NCBI RefSeq assembly: GCF_041154455.1
Contig: NZ_AP028664.1
Location: 361,001-425,000, forward strand
Reading direction: 5' to 3'
DNA from: Variovorax sp. V213
Lineage (GTDB): Bacteria > Pseudomonadota > Gammaproteobacteria > Burkholderiales > Burkholderiaceae_C
DNA length: 64,000 nt
Both the position numbers and the translations under genes were made by a program. The notes below the pieces were generated by a model. The model worked only from the letters and a program-made list of their open reading frames with translations. It made no database searches and was not told the origin of the DNA. Shown piece by piece: positions 1 to 8,339 of the stretch (positions are counted from its first letter, which is position 1; every line of letters begins with the position of its first letter).

Positions 1-359
1 CTGTCGAAGGCCTGGTAGGGGTTGGGGCTGGAGCGCGATCCGCTGCCCGTGAGGCCGACCGCCGGGAACAGCGACGAGCGCTGGATCTGGAACTGCGCGC
101 GCGCCTGCTCGATGTTGAGCACCGAGACCCGCAGGTCGCGGTTGTTCTCGAGCGCGGTGCGGATCAATCCATTCAGGCGCGGATCGGTAAAGAAGTCTTC
201 CCACGGCACGGCCGCCGCGGCCTGGCCAGCCGGCTGCACCGGATCGCCCGGAAAGGTGGTCGGCACCGGCGCCGCGGGGCGCTCGTAGGTCGGAATCAGC
301 GAGCAGCCGGCCAGCAGCATTGCCGCGGCCAGGGCTGTGGGAATCAGTTTCTTAGTCAT
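1..359 (-). CDS. Outer-membrane efflux channel lipoprotein (OprM/NodT type), N-terminal part
   Basis: This is the third gene of a tripartite RND efflux operon. It encodes the outer-membrane channel that couples to the adaptor and pump upstream. Only about 119 N-terminal residues lie in the window; the gene runs off the left edge. The start gives a lipoprotein signal ending in LLAGC at residues 16-20, followed by SLIPTYERP and later PWEDFFTDPRL, which are typical of OprM-family N termini. The ATG overlaps the last 8 bases of the pump gene (ATGACTAA), so translation is probably coupled. The family is confident from both sequence and operon position. The drug spectrum cannot be told from the sequence. 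Confidence 0.93.
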   Translation of the reverse strand, partial: MTKKLIPTALAAAMLLAGCSLIPTYERPAAPVPTTFPGDPVQPAGQAAAAVPWEDFFTDPRLNGLIRTALENNRDLRVSVLNIEQARAQFQIQRSSLFPAVGLTGSGSRSSPNPYQAFD

Positions 360-3300
360 GTGCTTTTTCCTCCGTGATGCCGGCAGCTTCTGCATGCCGC
401 TTGTCAGCTTCATGCTGGCGTGCACTGCCCTTGAACAGGCTGCGCACCACCACGAAGAACACCGGCACGAAGATCACGGCCAGCGCCGTGCCCGTCACCA
501 TGCCGCCGAGCACACCCGTGCCGATGGCGCGCTGGCTGGCGGAGCCGGCGCCCGAGGCGAGCACCAGCGGCACCACGCCGAGGCCGAAGGCCAGCGAGGT
601 CATGACGATTGGCCGGAACCGCAGGTGGGCCGCGGCCAGGGCCGATTCGATGATGCCCTTGCCCTGCGCCTGCAGGTCCTTCGCGAACTCGATGATCAGG
701 ATCGCGTTCTTCGCCGAGAGGCCGATGATGGTGATCAGCCCCACCTGGAAGTACACGTCGTTCGAGTAGGCGCGCAGCATCGTCGCCAGCAGCACGCCCA
801 GCACGCCCAGCGGCACCACCAGGATCACCGACAGCGGGATCGACCAGCTCTCGTACAGCGCGGCCAGGCACAGGAACACCGCCAGGATCGCGAAGCCGTA
901 CAGCACGATGGCCTGCGAACCCGCCAGCTTTTCTTCGCGCGACTGGCCCGTCCATTCGAAGCCGAAGCCCTGCGGCAGCTGGGCGGCGAGCTTTTCCATC
1001 TCGGCCATGGCGGCGCCCGTGCTGAAGCCCGCGGCGGCGTCGCCGCTGATGCGGATCGCGGGATAGCCGTTGTAGCGCACCGTCTGCGTGGCGCCCTTGA
1101 CCCACTTGGTGGTGGCAAAGGCCGACAGCGGCACCGGCTGGCCCTGCGTGTTGCTGGCGTTCAGCTTCAGCAGGTCGTCCGGCTGCATGCGCGCCGGCGC
1201 ATCGGCCTGCACCACCACGCGCTGCAGGCGGCCGCGGTTCGGAAAGTCGTTGATGTAGCTCGAACCCAGGCCGGTCGACAGCGTGGCGTTGATCGCGTCG
1301 AAGGTCACGCCCAGGGCGTTCGCCTTGTCGCGGTCGATGTCGATCTGCAGCTGCGGCGCGTCTTCCAGGCCGTCGGGGCGCACCTGCGACAGGATCTTGC
1401 TCTGCCCGGCCATGCCCAGCAGCTGGTTGCGCGCATTGATGAGCGCCTCGTGGCCCGCGCCCGAGCGGTCCTGCAGGCGGAAGCTGAAGCCGCTGGCATT
1501 GCCCAGTTCAGGAATGGGCGGCGGACTCAGCGGGTAGATGAAGGCGTCGCGGATGCCCGAGAGCGCACCGAAGGCGCGGCCCGCAAGGGCGCTGGCCGAG
1601 TGGGCCGGGTCCTTGCGTTCTTCCCAGTCCTTCAGCGTCACGAAGGCAAGGCCCGCGTTCTGGCCCTGGCCCGAGAAGCTGAAGCCCATGACGCCCACCA
1701 TGCTCTGCACTTCGGGCTGCTTCAGGATGAAGTTCTCGACCTGCTGCATGACCGCCAGCGATCGCTCCTGCGTGGCGCCCGGGGGCAACTGCACGTTCAC
1801 GATGATGTTGCCCTGGTCTTCCGCCGGCAGGAACGAGCTTGGCAGGCGCATGTAGGTGAACACCACCGCGCCGATGATCGCCACGTAGATGATCAGGTAG
1901 CGCGCGGCGCGGCGCAGGATGCGCGCGACCAGGCCTTCATAGCCCTTGGCGGTGCGCGTGAAGCCGCGGTTGAACCAGCCGAAGAAGCCGGTCTTTTCGT
2001 GGTGGTGGCCGGCTTCTACGGGCTTGAGCAGCGTGGCGCACAGGGCAGGCGTGAGCGACAGCGCCATGAAGGCCGAGAAGGCGATCGAGGTCACCATCAC
2101 CGCCGAGAACTGGCGGTAGATGTTGCCGGTCGAGCCCGCAAAGAACGCCAGCGGCACGAACACCGAGATCAGCACCACGGTCACGCCGATGATGGCGCCC
2201 GAGATCTGCTTCATGGCCTTGCGCGTGGCTTCGAGCGGCGAGAGCCCCTCTTCGCTCATGATGCGCTCGACGTTCTCGACCACCACGATGGCGTCGTCCA
2301 CCACGATACCGATCACCAGCACCATGCCGAACATGGTCAGCACGTTGATCGAGAAGCCCAGCGCGAGCAGCGAAGCGAACGTGCCCAAGAGCGCAATGGG
2401 CACCACGATGGTCGGGATGATCGTGTAGCGCCAGTTCTGCAGGAACAGGAACATCACCACGAACACCAGCGCCACGGCTTCGAGCAGCGTCTTGACCACT
2501 TCGGTGATGGAGATCTGCACGAAGCGCGAGCTGTCGTACGGAATGGTCCACTTCACGCCCTGCGGGAAGAAGCGCTCGAGCTCGGTCATCTTGGCGCGGA
2601 TCGCCTTGGCCGATTGAAGCGCGTTGCCATTGGGCGTGGGCTGCACGCCAATGCCGACCGCGGGCACGCCATTCAGGCGTGCCGAGGTGGCATAAGACTG
2701 CCCGCCAAGCTCGACCCGCGCCACGTCTTTCAGCCGCACGGCCGAGCCGTCGGTGTTGGCCCGCAGAATGATGTTCTTGAACTGCTCCACATTGGCGAGC
2801 TGGCCGTTCACCACCACCGTGGCCGCAATGGCCTGGCCGGGGATGTTGGGCAGGTCGCCGATGGAGCCCGAGGACACCTGGGCGTTCTGCGCGCGAATGG
2901 CGTTGTTCACGTCGGTGGCCGACAGGTTGAAGCCCTGCAGCTTGGCCGGATCGACCCAGATGCGCATGGCGTTCTCGGTGCCGAACAGCTGGGCCTGGCC
3001 CACGCCCACCACGCGCTGCAGCTCGGGCACGATGTTGCGCGCGGCATAGTCGCCGAGCGCCACCGGGGGGAAGTCCGGGTTGTCCGAAGACAGCATCGCG
3101 AACAGCAGGAAGTTGTTGCGCGCCTTGTCCACGCGCACGCCCTGCTGCGTCACGGCCGCCGGCAGGCGCGGCGTGGCGCGCGAGAGCCGGTTCTGCACAT
3201 CCACCTGCGCCAGGTCGGGGTTGGTGCCGGCCTGGAAGCTGATGGTGATGGTGCCCGTGCCGTCGGCCTGGGCCACCGATTCCATATAGATGAGGCCCGG

Positions 3301-3516
3301 CGAGCCGTTCATCTCGCGCTCGACGACGGACAGCACGCTGTCCTCCAGAGTCTGGGCCGAGGCGCCGGGGTAGGCGACGTTGATCACGATGGCCGGTGGT
3401 GCCACCGGCGGGTACTGCGAGATCGGCAGCTGGGTGATGGCGACGCCGCCCATCACCAGGATGAACAGCGCAATCACCCAGGCGAAGATCGGTCGGTCGA
3501 TAAAGAATTTGGCCAT
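352..3516 (-). CDS. RND efflux pump permease, HAE1/AcrB family
   Basis: This is a proton-driven inner-membrane pump that exports hydrophobic and amphiphilic compounds through the adaptor and outer-membrane channel. The 1054-residue product has the length usual for AcrB/MexB. It starts MAKFFIDRPIFAWVIAL, the standard first membrane helix, and carries the VVDDAIVVVEN motif of helix 4 whose paired aspartates relay protons. Two repeated halves with large periplasmic loops are evident. The start was chosen because the conserved N terminus begins here; a longer in-frame extension upstream lies inside the adaptor gene and is not credible. The adaptor stop lies 16 bases upstream and the channel gene overlaps the end. 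Expression is probably controlled by the divergent TetR regulator. Confidence 0.97.
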   Translation of the reverse strand: MAKFFIDRPIFAWVIALFILVMGGVAITQLPISQYPPVAPPAIVINVAYPGASAQTLEDSVLSVVEREMNGSPGLIYMESVAQADGTGTITISFQAGTNPDLAQVDVQNRLSRATPRLPAAVTQQGVRVDKARNNFLLFAMLSSDNPDFPPVALGDYAARNIVPELQRVVGVGQAQLFGTENAMRIWVDPAKLQGFNLSATDVNNAIRAQNAQVSSGSIGDLPNIPGQAIAATVVVNGQLANVEQFKNIILRANTDGSAVRLKDVARVELGGQSYATSARLNGVPAVGIGVQPTPNGNALQSAKAIRAKMTELERFFPQGVKWTIPYDSSRFVQISITEVVKTLLEAVALVFVVMFLFLQNWRYTIIPTIVVPIALLGTFASLLALGFSINVLTMFGMVLVIGIVVDDAIVVVENVERIMSEEGLSPLEATRKAMKQISGAIIGVTVVLISVFVPLAFFAGSTGNIYRQFSAVMVTSIAFSAFMALSLTPALCATLLKPVEAGHHHEKTGFFGWFNRGFTRTAKGYEGLVARILRRAARYLIIYVAIIGAVVFTYMRLPSSFLPAEDQGNIIVNVQLPPGATQERSLAVMQQVENFILKQPEVQSMVGVMGFSFSGQGQNAGLAFVTLKDWEERKDPAHSASALAGRAFGALSGIRDAFIYPLSPPPIPELGNASGFSFRLQDRSGAGHEALINARNQLLGMAGQSKILSQVRPDGLEDAPQLQIDIDRDKANALGVTFDAINATLSTGLGSSYINDFPNRGRLQRVVVQADAPARMQPDDLLKLNASNTQGQPVPLSAFATTKWVKGATQTVRYNGYPAIRISGDAAAGFSTGAAMAEMEKLAAQLPQGFGFEWTGQSREEKLAGSQAIVLYGFAILAVFLCLAALYESWSIPLSVILVVPLGVLGVLLATMLRAYSNDVYFQVGLITIIGLSAKNAILIIEFAKDLQAQGKGIIESALAAAHLRFRPIVMTSLAFGLGVVPLVLASGAGSASQRAIGTGVLGGMVTGTALAVIFVPVFFVVVRSLFKGSARQHEADKRHAEAAGITEEKAHD

Positions 3517-3532
3517 GCGGGCGCGCTCCTGA

Positions 3533-4825
3533 TTACTTCTTCTCGGCCGTGGCAGGCGCCGGACCGCTGGCTGCCGCCGCCGGGGCGGAGGCCGCCTGCG
3601 CTGCCGGTTGTGCCGCGCCATTCGGCGTCGGCTTCTTCCAAGGTACTGCCTTCACGGGCGTGCCGGGCGGCATCATCTGCAGCTTCTGGAAGCCGTCGAC
3701 CATCACCTGCTCGCCGGCCTTCAGGCCATCGAGCACCACCCACTGGTTGTCCTTGGCGGCGCTGATCTTCACCGTGCGCGGGCTGATCTTGCCGTCGGCA
3801 CCCACCACCGACACCGTGTCACCCTGCTGGGTGCGCGTCACGGCCTGCTGGGGAATCGCAATCGCGTTGCTGGCCTGCGCCTGCTCCAGCCGCACCCGCA
3901 CATACAGGCCGGGCAGCAGCTCGCCCTTGGGGTTGGGCACCTCGGCGCGCAGCGTGACCTGGCCGGTGGTCGAATCCACCGTCAGGTCGGAGAACAGCAG
4001 CTTGCCGGGCAGCGCGTACTCGGTGCCGTCTTCCAGCACCACCGTCACGCTGGCGGCTTCTTCGCCGTTGGCCCGTTTGTATTGGCCCGCTGCCAGCGCG
4101 CGGCGTAGCTTCAGCACGTCGGACGCCGATTGCGTGAAGTTCACGTACATCGGGTTGATCTGCTGCACCACGGCCAGCTCGGTCGCGTCGCCCTGGCCCA
4201 CCAGCGCGCCTTCGGTCACCAGCGCACGGCCGATGCGGCCCGCGATGGGGGAGGTCACGTCGGCATAGCCCAGGTTGATCTTGGCGGTCTGCACCGCGGC
4301 GCGGCCCGAGGCCACGTCGGCCTCGGCCGTCTTTTGCGAGGCCACGGCGGTCGCGTATTCCTGCTTGCTCACGGCATTGGCCTCGACCAGCGGCTTGTAG
4401 CGGTCGGCCAGTGCCTTGGCCTGCACGGCGTTGGCTTCGGCCCGGGCCAGCGTGGCCTGCGCGTTCTGCGCGGCCGCCACCAGCGGTGCCGGATCGATGC
4501 GGAACAGCAGCTGGCCGGCTTTCACGTCGCTGCCTTCGCGGAACTCGCGCTTGAGCAGGATGCCCGAGGCGCGGGCGCGAACCTGGGCCACGCGGGAGGC
4601 CTCGAGGCGGCCCGGCAGCTCGGTCACCAGGCCCACGTCGGTCGGCGTGGCAACCACCACGCCCACTTCAGGAGCGGGCCGGGCACCGCCGCCGCCACCT
4701 GCGCCGCCCGGTCCGGCGGGCGCATCGCCCTTGGAACAGGCCGCGAGCGCCAACACCACGGCAGCGGCCACGATCGCGAGGCGCGGCGAGAACGAAGACT
4801 GACGCGAAACATGCAGGAGAGGCAT
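3533..4825 (-). CDS. RND efflux periplasmic adaptor lipoprotein (AcrA/MexA type)
   Basis: This membrane-fusion protein links the inner-membrane pump to the outer-membrane channel. The 430-residue product has a lipoprotein signal ending in LALAAC, a barrel-sandwich/lipoyl segment (VRARASGILLKREFREGSDV), a coiled-coil hairpin rich in Ala/Gln/Lys, and the YADVTSPIAGRIGRALVTEG motif typical of AcrA/MexA. The C-terminal 50 residues are an Ala/Pro/Lys-rich tail. The start at MPLLHVSR gives a sensible signal peptide; upstream in-frame sequence runs into the regulatory region. It is the first gene of the operon, 16 bases before the pump. Confidence 0.96.
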   Translation of the reverse strand: MPLLHVSRQSSFSPRLAIVAAAVVLALAACSKGDAPAGPGGAGGGGGARPAPEVGVVVATPTDVGLVTELPGRLEASRVAQVRARASGILLKREFREGSDVKAGQLLFRIDPAPLVAAAQNAQATLARAEANAVQAKALADRYKPLVEANAVSKQEYATAVASQKTAEADVASGRAAVQTAKINLGYADVTSPIAGRIGRALVTEGALVGQGDATELAVVQQINPMYVNFTQSASDVLKLRRALAAGQYKRANGEEAASVTVVLEDGTEYALPGKLLFSDLTVDSTTGQVTLRAEVPNPKGELLPGLYVRVRLEQAQASNAIAIPQQAVTRTQQGDTVSVVGADGKISPRTVKISAAKDNQWVVLDGLKAGEQVMVDGFQKLQMMPPGTPVKAVPWKKPTPNGAAQPAAQAASAPAAAASGPAPATAEKK

Positions 4826-4923
4826 GCGAATCCTTTGAAGCAAAGACGGGAGACGGCGTGTTCGCGAAGCGAACAGAAAGCCAGCGTAAACAGCCGGGCC
4901 ATCGGGGAAGCCCGCTAGTTTAC

Positions 4924-4941
4924 ATACATTCATGGATGTAT
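4924..4941. promoter_or_regulatory. AcrR/TtgR-like operator palindrome between efflux operon and TetR gene
   Basis: The 18-base sequence ATACATTCATGGATGTAT is an inverted repeat centred on CATG, with two of nine base pairs mismatched. It sits 98 bases before the adaptor start and 62 bases before the TetR start. Its form matches the known E. coli AcrR box (ACATACATT followed by an AATGTATGT arm). A TATAGT -10-like element for the rightward promoter overlaps the right arm. Binding by the adjacent TetR protein to repress both directions is inferred. Confidence 0.7.
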
Positions 4942-5003
4942 AGTGACAACCCCAATGGCCCCACGATACCGAAAGGGCTTGGCTTTACAAAACGGGAGAC
5001 TTG

Positions 5004-5672
5004 GTGGCACGTCGTACGAAGGAAGAGGCACTGGCCACGCGGCATCGCTTGCTCGATGCTGCGGAGCTGCTGTTTCAGGCGCAAGGCGTCTCGCAGACCT
5101 CGCTGCAGCAGATTGCGCAGCAGGCCGGGGCCACGCGCGGCGCCATCTATTGGCACTTCAAGGACAAGGCCGACCTCTTCAACGCCATGATGGAGCGCGT
5201 CATCCTGCCGCTGGAGGCCGGCCCCAGGGCCGCCGCGGCAGCGGGCATCAACGACGACCCGCTGGGCGAGATCGAAGAGGGCATGGTGCACGCCCTGACC
5301 CTCATGGCCACCGACCCCCAGGTGCGCCGAGTTTTCGACGTGGCCACCCACAAGGTCGAATACACCCACGACATGGCCTCGGTGCAGCAGCGCCACCTGG
5401 ACGCGCGCAACGCCTGCGTCGCCGATTTTGAAAAAGCCCTGCGCACGGCCGCGCGCCGCGACCACATCAAGCTGCCGGTGCCCGGCCACGTGGCGGCGCA
5501 GGGCCTGCACGCGCTGATCAGCGGATTGATCCAGAACTGGCTGCTCGACCCGGCCGCCTTCGACCTGGTGCCCACCGGTCGGCGCACCTTCCGCGTTTAC
5601 CTGGCCGGACTCGGCTTTGCGCGGAACTCGGCAGCGGGTATTGGGAACGAAGCTGAAGAAGTCGTCGCCTGA
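5004..5672 (+). CDS. TetR-family repressor, AcrR/TtgR-like
   Basis: The 222-residue product is the probable local repressor of the divergent efflux operon. Residues 10-56 form the TetR DNA-binding domain, with helix-turn-helix TSLQQIAQQAGATRGAIYWHF, which is close to AcrR, TtgR and MexR-type TetR proteins. The rest is the variable ligand-binding domain. The start is either TTG at 5001 or GTG at 5004. GTG is preferred because the GGGAG at 4994-4998 then has a 5-base spacing. The adjacent AcrR-box-like palindrome supports autoregulation and control of the pump. The inducing ligand is unknown. Confidence 0.93.
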   Translation: MARRTKEEALATRHRLLDAAELLFQAQGVSQTSLQQIAQQAGATRGAIYWHFKDKADLFNAMMERVILPLEAGPRAAAAAGINDDPLGEIEEGMVHALTLMATDPQVRRVFDVATHKVEYTHDMASVQQRHLDARNACVADFEKALRTAARRDHIKLPVPGHVAAQGLHALISGLIQNWLLDPAAFDLVPTGRRTFRVYLAGLGFARNSAAGIGNEAEEVVA

Positions 5673-5687
5673 TGGGCGATAATGCGC

Positions 5688-5708
5688 GGCTCCGGTTCTG
5701 CCGGAGCC
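5688..5708. other. Hairpin upstream of tRNA-Arg
   Basis: GGCTCCGG and CCGGAGCC form a perfect 8-base-pair stem around a 5-base loop, 15 bases after the TetR stop and just before the tRNA. There is no T tract, so it is not a standard intrinsic terminator. A GATAAT element at 5678-5683 just before it could be the tRNA promoter -10, but I see no good -35. Confidence 0.4.
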
Positions 5709-5715
5709 CAGATTC

Positions 5716-5790
5716 CTCGCTGTATTTCAACGGATAGAATTCGGCCCTCCGAAGGCTGAGATCCAGGTTCGATTCCTGGCGGCGGGACCA
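5716..5790 (+). tRNA. tRNA-Arg (anticodon CCG)
   Basis: The cloverleaf can be drawn by hand. The acceptor stem is CTCGCTG with CGGCGGG (wobble pairs allowed), with discriminator A and an encoded CCA. The D arm contains GGATA. The anticodon stem CGGCC/GGCTG encloses the loop CTCCGAA, giving anticodon CCG. The T arm is CCAGG-TTCGATT-CCTGG. It reads CGG arginine codons, common in this GC-rich genome. The 3' end of such a gene is a usual attachment site for tyrosine-recombinase elements, and the DNA immediately downstream looks decayed. Confidence 0.92.
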
Positions 5791-5798
5791 AATGCAAG

Positions 5799-5829
5799 CC
5801 GGACACTTTCAAAGGTGTCCGGTTTTTTT
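5799..5829 (+). terminator. Rho-independent terminator after tRNA-Arg
   Basis: CCGGACAC and GTGTCCGG form a perfect 8-base-pair stem (5799-5806 and 5815-5822) with an 8-base loop, followed at once by seven T residues. It lies 8 bases after the CCA end of the tRNA. Confidence 0.88.
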
Positions 5830-6486
5830 GCTTTCTTGTCTGGGAAGTTCTTTTCTAACGCCCGATTGGTCCGAGGAAATTGGACCTAGTCCGATGGTAG
5901 TTGGGGTACAGATCGGGGTACGAAATCGGCAGATTGGGGGACGGGGGCCGACGCCTCTCATTTTCTGAGCGGCGTCGGATGCCGGGCGCCTTGGGGTGAG
6001 CTCATTGAAGCCAGCCGCGAAGTGAGCTTCGCTCAAGGGCGGCTTCAGACTGGCTGCCGACGGACGGAGGAGAACGACCGCCGCTGGCGAAACTTGCCGT
6101 TCATGCATATCCAACGTGGCTTGTCCGGTGTGCGTCGCAACCAGCCGCCCAGCGACGCTCAGATGCCCGGGTGCTCCGCCCACCTCGGAAATACGTCCTT
6201 GAGTCGCTCGACCGTGTGACGCCACTTGGGCGTTGTCGGCTGGGAACCAAAGGCGCCGGCTGATCGCCGACGCGCCAGATGCCGTGGTGAATAGGCATCG
6301 CGCTCTCCTCAAGCTACTAGCTTCAGCAGTTGTTTCTCATTGCGAACCTGGAGGCACCAGCGCGCCACCGACGACAGTTCCGCCGACCGATGGGTGAGTT
6401 CGCGCACCTTTGCGCGCACCTCAAGAAGCTTGGCCTTCGCGGCCGGGTTCTTTCCAGCGGCGCACTTTGCTTTCGCAGCCAGGAAA
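5830..6486. other. Non-coding, apparently decayed region downstream of tRNA-Arg
   Basis: No convincing gene is present. The open frames here lack recognisable motifs and have biased, arginine/proline-rich translations typical of antisense or random GC-rich DNA. The direct repeat GGGGTAC at 5903-5909 and 5915-5921 recalls sequence often seen next to integrated elements. A stretch near 6060-6100 looks like a degenerate dispersed intergenic sequence, from memory only. Together with the zinc-finger fragment that follows, this looks like the scar of a lost or decayed integrated element at the tRNA. Confidence 0.5.
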
Positions 6487-6618
6487 CCGACCTGCGTGAA
6501 CTGCGGCGTAAAGATGGTGGAGAGAAAGCCCAAAGAAGGCGGCACTCCGTTCTGGGGCTGTGTGAACTACGGAAAGACGCGGTGTCGCTTCAGGCTCTAC
6601 ACGGTGGCTGATCGATAG
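6487..6618 (+). pseudogene. Fragment encoding a topoisomerase-type C4 zinc finger
   Basis: In this frame about 40 residues read PTCVNCGVKMVERKP, then FWGCVNYGKTRCRFRLY, then a stop. The pattern Cys-x2-Cys, MV.R, then FWGC and a final Cys is that of the zf-C4_Topoisom finger found at the C terminus of topoisomerase I and of several nuclease-like proteins. Upstream residues in the same frame do not resemble a partner domain and no start is credible, so I treat it as the 3' remnant of a degraded gene. Spacing of the last Cys pair (x7) is longer than the common x5. It is the only recognisable coding relic in the 0.8 kb after tRNA-Arg. Confidence 0.55.
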
Positions 6619-6640
6619 CTTGACCGCTAGTTGATTCGAC

Positions 6641-7543
6641 TCACGCCCCGCGAACTCGCGGCTCGACCGCACCAGCGTGCGCTCCGCGCCACCGAAAGCA
6701 AGCTTCGCGAACTTCATCGGCCAGCGCCGACAGGGCTTCGGAAGCGCTGCCGCTTTCAGCGTGCTGGATCACGAAGCGCGCCGGCGGCAGCGCCGGCAAA
6801 AAACTTCCCGGCGGAATGGAGCGCAGGCCGGGCGGCATGCCCGACGGCGTCAGCACGGTGATGGCCAGGCCGGAGGCGGCGGCCGACACCAGCGCGCCAG
6901 AACTTTGGGCGGTCAGCACGATCTGCCAGCTCGCCGCGCCGTGGCCGGCCAGTGAAGCGAGCGCGGCTTCGCGGAACGGGCAGGGCTCCGAAAGAAAGGC
7001 CAGTGGCGCGGGCGCGTCGGGGTCGAGCAGCGCCCGCTCGGAAAAGGCCCACACCAGCGGTTCCATCCAGAGTGTCTCGGTGTCGCTTCCGGCATCGCAG
7101 ACCGTTCCGACCATCAGGTCGAGCGAGCGCTGCCGCACCTGTTTGGCCAGCACCGTGCTGATGCCGCCGGTGATCTCCACGTGCACGTCGGGCCGGCGCT
7201 GGCGAAAGCCTGCGAGCGCGGCAAACAGCCATTCGCTCGGAAATCCTTCCGAGCACCCGAGGCGCAGCGTCGTCGGCGCATGGCGGGGCGCCGCGAGCCG
7301 AGAGACCGCCTGCTGCTGCAGGTTGAGGATGCTCCTCGCATAGCTCAGCAGCACGCTGCCCTGGGCGGTGAGCTGCAGCGAGCGAGTGGTGCGCTCGAAG
7401 ACCCGGCAGCCCAGCTGTTCTTCGAGCCGTTTGATCTGTGCGCTGACGGCCGATTGCGTCAGGTGCATGGCTTCGGCCGCGCGGGTCACGCTGCCGTGGT
7501 CGGCGACCGAGACAAAGGCGCGCAGTTGCTGGGAATCGAGCAT
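6641..7543 (-). CDS. LysR-family transcriptional regulator
   Basis: The 300-residue product has the N-terminal LysR winged helix-turn-helix (QLRAFVSVADHGSVTRAAE, then LTQSAVSAQIKRLEEQLG, residues about 6-50) and a two-lobed periplasmic-binding-like effector domain from about residue 90. Length is normal for LysR proteins. It is divergent from the azoreductase gene with 110 bases between them, the classical arrangement for a LysR regulator and its target. An inverted repeat of T-N11-A type lies 8 bases before its start. The effector is probably an electrophile or quinone-like compound, inferred only from the neighbour. Confidence 0.93.
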   Translation of the reverse strand: MLDSQQLRAFVSVADHGSVTRAAEAMHLTQSAVSAQIKRLEEQLGCRVFERTTRSLQLTAQGSVLLSYARSILNLQQQAVSRLAAPRHAPTTLRLGCSEGFPSEWLFAALAGFRQRRPDVHVEITGGISTVLAKQVRQRSLDLMVGTVCDAGSDTETLWMEPLVWAFSERALLDPDAPAPLAFLSEPCPFREAALASLAGHGAASWQIVLTAQSSGALVSAAASGLAITVLTPSGMPPGLRSIPPGSFLPALPPARFVIQHAESGSASEALSALADEVREACFRWRGAHAGAVEPRVRGA

Positions 7544-7550
7544 GGCTTTT

Positions 7551-7573
7551 ATTCAGTGCAGTTTGTTCTGAAT
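7551..7573. promoter_or_regulatory. LysR-type operator (ATTCAG-N11-CTGAAT)
   Basis: Perfect 6-base inverted arms ATTCAG (7551-7556) and CTGAAT (7568-7573) are separated by 11 bases, fitting the T-N11-A pattern of LysR boxes. It lies in the 110-base divergent region, immediately before the LysR start and 80 bases before the azoreductase start. This suits autorepression and activation of the neighbour. Confidence 0.6.
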
Positions 7574-7653
7574 TACCGCAAATTATGTTGCTTGTGCGCG
7601 TGTTGGTTGATGTCTAGCCTCGGTTGACCTGAACCACTCACGCTCTGCAAGCC

Positions 7654-8286
7654 ATGAAAGAACTCCTGTACATCGAGACCTCTCCCAGGCAAACGCGCTC
7701 GGCCAGCATCGAAGTGGCCGGCGCATTCATCGACGAGGTGAAGCGCGTCCACCCGGCGTGCCGTGTCACCACGCTCAACCCCTGGACGATGGCGCTTCCG
7801 GAGCTGTCGCAGGACATGCTCGACGCCAAGTACGCCGGCATCAACGGCGTGCCGCTCACCGCCGCCCAGCAAACGGCCTGGGACGAAGTCCGGCGCATCG
7901 CCGCGCCTTTCCACGCGGCGGACCACATCGTGCTGGCGATGCCGCTGTGGAACTTTGGTATTCCCTACAAGCTGAAGCACCTGATCGACGTGGTGTCGCA
8001 CAAGGACGTGCTGTTCCGCTTCGACGCCTCGGGCCTGTCGGGCATGCTCCAGACCCGAATGGCGACGGTGGTGTGCGCGAGAGGGTTGGACTATCCCTTG
8101 GGGAAGGATGGCTCGGCGCACGCGCTCGACTTTCAGCTGCCCTACATCGAGACCTGGCTGCGGTTCATTGGCGTGCGCGAGGTGCGCGCGGTCGTGGTCG
8201 AAAAGACCTTGATGGGGCCCGAGGTCGATGCCGGCGCGCGGACCGATGCAAAACGCCGCGCGGCCGAGCTTGCCGAGGGGCTCTGA
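7654..8286 (+). CDS. azoR: FMN-dependent NADH-azoreductase
   Basis: The 210-residue flavodoxin-fold protein has the AzoR length. The N terminus carries the flavin phosphate-binding segment (IETSPRQTRSAS), and the isoalloxazine-binding motif appears as PLWNFGIPYKLKHLIDVV. Family members use NAD(P)H and FMN to reduce quinones and azo dyes in two-electron steps, and they act in the cytoplasm against electrophilic stress. It is divergent from a LysR regulator that probably controls it. A glutathione transferase gene follows 53 bases downstream on the same strand, consistent with a small detoxification group. Confidence 0.93.
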   Translation: MKELLYIETSPRQTRSASIEVAGAFIDEVKRVHPACRVTTLNPWTMALPELSQDMLDAKYAGINGVPLTAAQQTAWDEVRRIAAPFHAADHIVLAMPLWNFGIPYKLKHLIDVVSHKDVLFRFDASGLSGMLQTRMATVVCARGLDYPLGKDGSAHALDFQLPYIETWLRFIGVREVRAVVVEKTLMGPEVDAGARTDAKRRAAELAEGL

Positions 8287-8339
8287 GGGCCTGAGAGCGG
8301 CCGGTTGCAGGGGCGCGCGGACCCTGACACCATGGCCGC

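Noticed and set aside
337..3765. A 1142-residue open frame on the plus strand across the efflux pump genes.
   Set aside because: It is antisense to the pump and adaptor. Its translation is His/Arg/Gly-rich with no domain, as expected from the third-position bias of a GC-rich gene read on the other strand.
5809..6312. A 167-residue open frame on the minus strand after tRNA-Arg.
   Set aside because: It runs through the tRNA terminator, has no start signal and shows no recognisable motif.
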